A stretch of 64,000 bases of DNA, taken from Serratia sp. M24T3. Lineage in GTDB: Bacteria > Pseudomonadota > Gammaproteobacteria > Enterobacterales > Enterobacteriaceae. Of this stretch, positions 62,723-64,000 are shown piece after piece; position 1 is the stretch's first letter; every line of letters begins with the position of its first letter. Where the stretch lies: assembly GCF_000257645.1 (NCBI RefSeq), contig NZ_AJHJ01000019.1, positions 1 through 64,000 of the forward strand, read 5' to 3'. A program made the position numbers and the translations under genes. The notes under the pieces were generated by a model. The model worked only from the letters and a program-made list of their open reading frames with translations, did no database searches and was not told where the DNA came from.

Positions 62723-63679
62723 ATGGCGCGCCCAACAGGAAATGCTCGTTTAAGAAGTATAGCTGCCGCAACGGCGTTGGCCGTGGTAACTACCTTCAGT
62801 TTATCCGCTCACGCAGCCGACAGCGTGAAGGTTGGCTCAAAAATCGATACTGAAGGGTCGTTATTGGGAAATATTATTGTTCAGGTACTGGAGGCAAACG
62901 GCATCAAGACCACCAATAAACTTCAGTTGGGCAATACCAAAGTGTTGCGCGGGGCAATCACCGCCGGAGAAATTGATATCTACCCGGAATATACCGGCAA
63001 CGGCGCGTTTTTCTTCTCGGATGAGAAAGATCCCGCGTGGAAAAATGCCCGACAGGGCTATGAGAAAGTCAAAAAGCTCGATTACGATCAGAATAAAATT
63101 GTTTGGCTAGACCCATCACCGGCCAACAACACTTGGACTATTGCGGTACGCCAGGATGTTGCCAAAGCCAATCATCTGCAAACTCTGGCCGATCTCGGCA
63201 AGTGGATTAATGGCGGCGGAGATTTCAAACTGGCCGCCTCGGCTGAATTTATCGAGCGCCCCGATGCTCTCCCTGCGTTTGAAAACGCCTATGGCTTCAA
63301 GTTAAATCAAAACCAGCTGCTGTCGTTGGCCGGTGGTGACACTGCCGTAACGATTAAAGCCGCTGCCGAGAAAACCTCGGGCGTCAATGCGGCAATGGCA
63401 TACGGCACCGATGGTCCGGTCGCAGCATTAGGTCTGCAAACTTTGCAGGATCCGCAAGGCGTACAGCCGATTTACGCCCCAACGCCGATTATTCGTGAAG
63501 CAGTTTTGAAAGAATATCCGCAGATCCCTGCGCTGCTAAAACCAGTATTTGCCTCTCTGGACGGGCCGACGCTGCAAAAACTCAATGCGCAGATTGCCGT
63601 AGGGGGTGCCGATGCCAAGAAGGTTGCTGCCAAGTATTTGCAGAGCAAGAATTTTATCAAAAATACTCGTCGTCCTTGA
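62723..63679 (+). CDS. osmF: OsmF (YehZ), glycine betaine ABC transporter binding protein
   Basis: 318 residues with a signal peptide ending near HAADS, residue 33. The mature part follows E. coli OsmF closely: VKVGSKIDTEGSLLGNI, YPEYTGNGAFFFSDEKD, PANNTWTIAVRQDVA, FKLAASAEFIERPDALPAFE and MAYGTDGPVAALGLQTL. Periplasmic binding protein of the YehZYXW osmoprotectant importer. The rest of the importer is not in the window. AGAGGAAA precedes the ATG. In E. coli it is also near dld and pbpG. Confidence 0.94.
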   Translation: MARPTGNARLRSIAAATALAVVTTFSLSAHAADSVKVGSKIDTEGSLLGNIIVQVLEANGIKTTNKLQLGNTKVLRGAITAGEIDIYPEYTGNGAFFFSDEKDPAWKNARQGYEKVKKLDYDQNKIVWLDPSPANNTWTIAVRQDVAKANHLQTLADLGKWINGGGDFKLAASAEFIERPDALPAFENAYGFKLNQNQLLSLAGGDTAVTIKAAAEKTSGVNAAMAYGTDGPVAALGLQTLQDPQGVQPIYAPTPIIREAVLKEYPQIPALLKPVFASLDGPTLQKLNAQIAVGGADAKKVAAKYLQSKNFIKNTRRP

Positions 63680-63916
63680 AGCTGCAACATCGTTGGCTGC
63701 GCTCACACACCCAAATCACTGACTTGAGTCAGCTCATTGGGATGCATTTACTGGCCGCCTTGTTGCAACGTCAATGACCTAGAGTATTTGGAGGAGTGGC
63801 CTTGAAGCTGCAACATCGTTGGCTGCGCTCACACACCCAAATCACTGACTTGAGTCAGCTCATTGGGATTCATTTACTGGCCGCCTTGTTGCAACGTCAA
63901 TGACCTAGAGTATTTG
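63675..63916. repeat. Direct duplication of the dispersed palindromic repeat after osmF
   Basis: Two almost identical copies of about 116 bases (63675-63790 and 63801-63916) at a 126-base period, differing at few positions (GATGC against GATTC). Core GACTTGAGTCAGCTCATTGGGA and CCGCCTTGTTGCAACG. The stop codon of osmF falls inside the first copy. The ends GCTGCAAC and GTTGCAAC make each unit a long imperfect palindrome. Confidence 0.88.
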
Positions 63917-64000
63917 CATGGATGGTTCTTGAATCGAATATTTCCATTGGGGGAGTGGTTTGAGCCGGGTAGTTAAAACCAAGTTAATTAAAAATCGCGT
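63917..64000. other. Window end, no feature
   Basis: 84 bases with no recognised gene or repeat. Confidence 0.5.

Noticed and set aside
63472-63690. 72-codon minus-strand frame over the osmF 3' end
   Set aside because: Shadow of osmF running into the repeat; no family features.

Overview
The window is chromosomal DNA of a gammaproteobacterium of the order Enterobacterales. Many products match Escherichia coli proteins closely in length and motifs: UvrB, YbhK, MoaA-E, YbhL, RhlE, DusC, PbpG, YohP, YohC, Dld, DdlA, AbgRABT and OsmF. The gene mixture (gluconate 2-dehydrogenase, phnCDEE, a BhsA-like paralog array, a dispersed palindromic repeat family) is more like Rahnella, Serratia, Rouxiella or Ewingella (Yersiniaceae) than E. 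coli. The genus cannot be fixed by reading alone.

Layout. 1-7.4 kb is core: the 3' part of uvrB, a triple palindromic repeat, a VF530-family gene, ybhK, then the molybdenum cofactor operon moaABCDE behind a ModE-like box and a Moco riboswitch, and ybhL. 7.4-16.2 kb holds a secreted trypsin-like protease, mdtG, rhlE, a SufR-like regulator divergent from an MFS exporter, and dusC. 16.2-21.7 kb is an AT-rich accessory island: two PAAR-DUF3289 proteins (predicted type VI secretion effectors) with nearly identical 5' ends and divergent 3' ends, interleaved with four intact DUF943 membrane genes, one frameshifted DUF943 gene, one decayed DUF943 gene and one orphan effector tail. DUF943 proteins are the likely immunity partners. 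21.7-30 kb holds a Fur-box-controlled FepA-like receptor, an MFS plus amidohydrolase pair, a tannase/feruloyl esterase and a LysR regulator.

30-47.3 kb holds pbpG, the 27-residue protein YohP, an Asp/Glu racemase-like gene, a three-subunit gluconate 2-dehydrogenase, an unlisted Hok-like toxin gene, yohC, dld, the phosphonate transport operon phnC-D-E-E behind a Pho-box-like array, a succinate-semialdehyde dehydrogenase-like gene, a cupin and ddlA. 47.3-53 kb contains seven tandem BhsA/YhcN (DUF1471) genes and one diverged relative, all on the minus strand, next to a TetR regulator and its DUF2236 (MpaB-like) partner. Six of the eight promoters share one architecture: a half-site, a TTGCNN-N17-TANNAT promoter, and a palindrome TTAWCGNNCGWTAA over the start site. 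The same palindrome lies in the tetR intergenic region, which predicts a local regulon. 53-64 kb carries abgT/abgB/abgA with divergent abgR, a SUFU-domain protein, an MFS transporter, a zinc alcohol dehydrogenase, osmF and a direct duplication of the dispersed repeat.

The two most unusual systems are the effector/immunity mosaic (16.3-21.7 kb) and the TetR-linked array of small stress proteins (47.4-53 kb).
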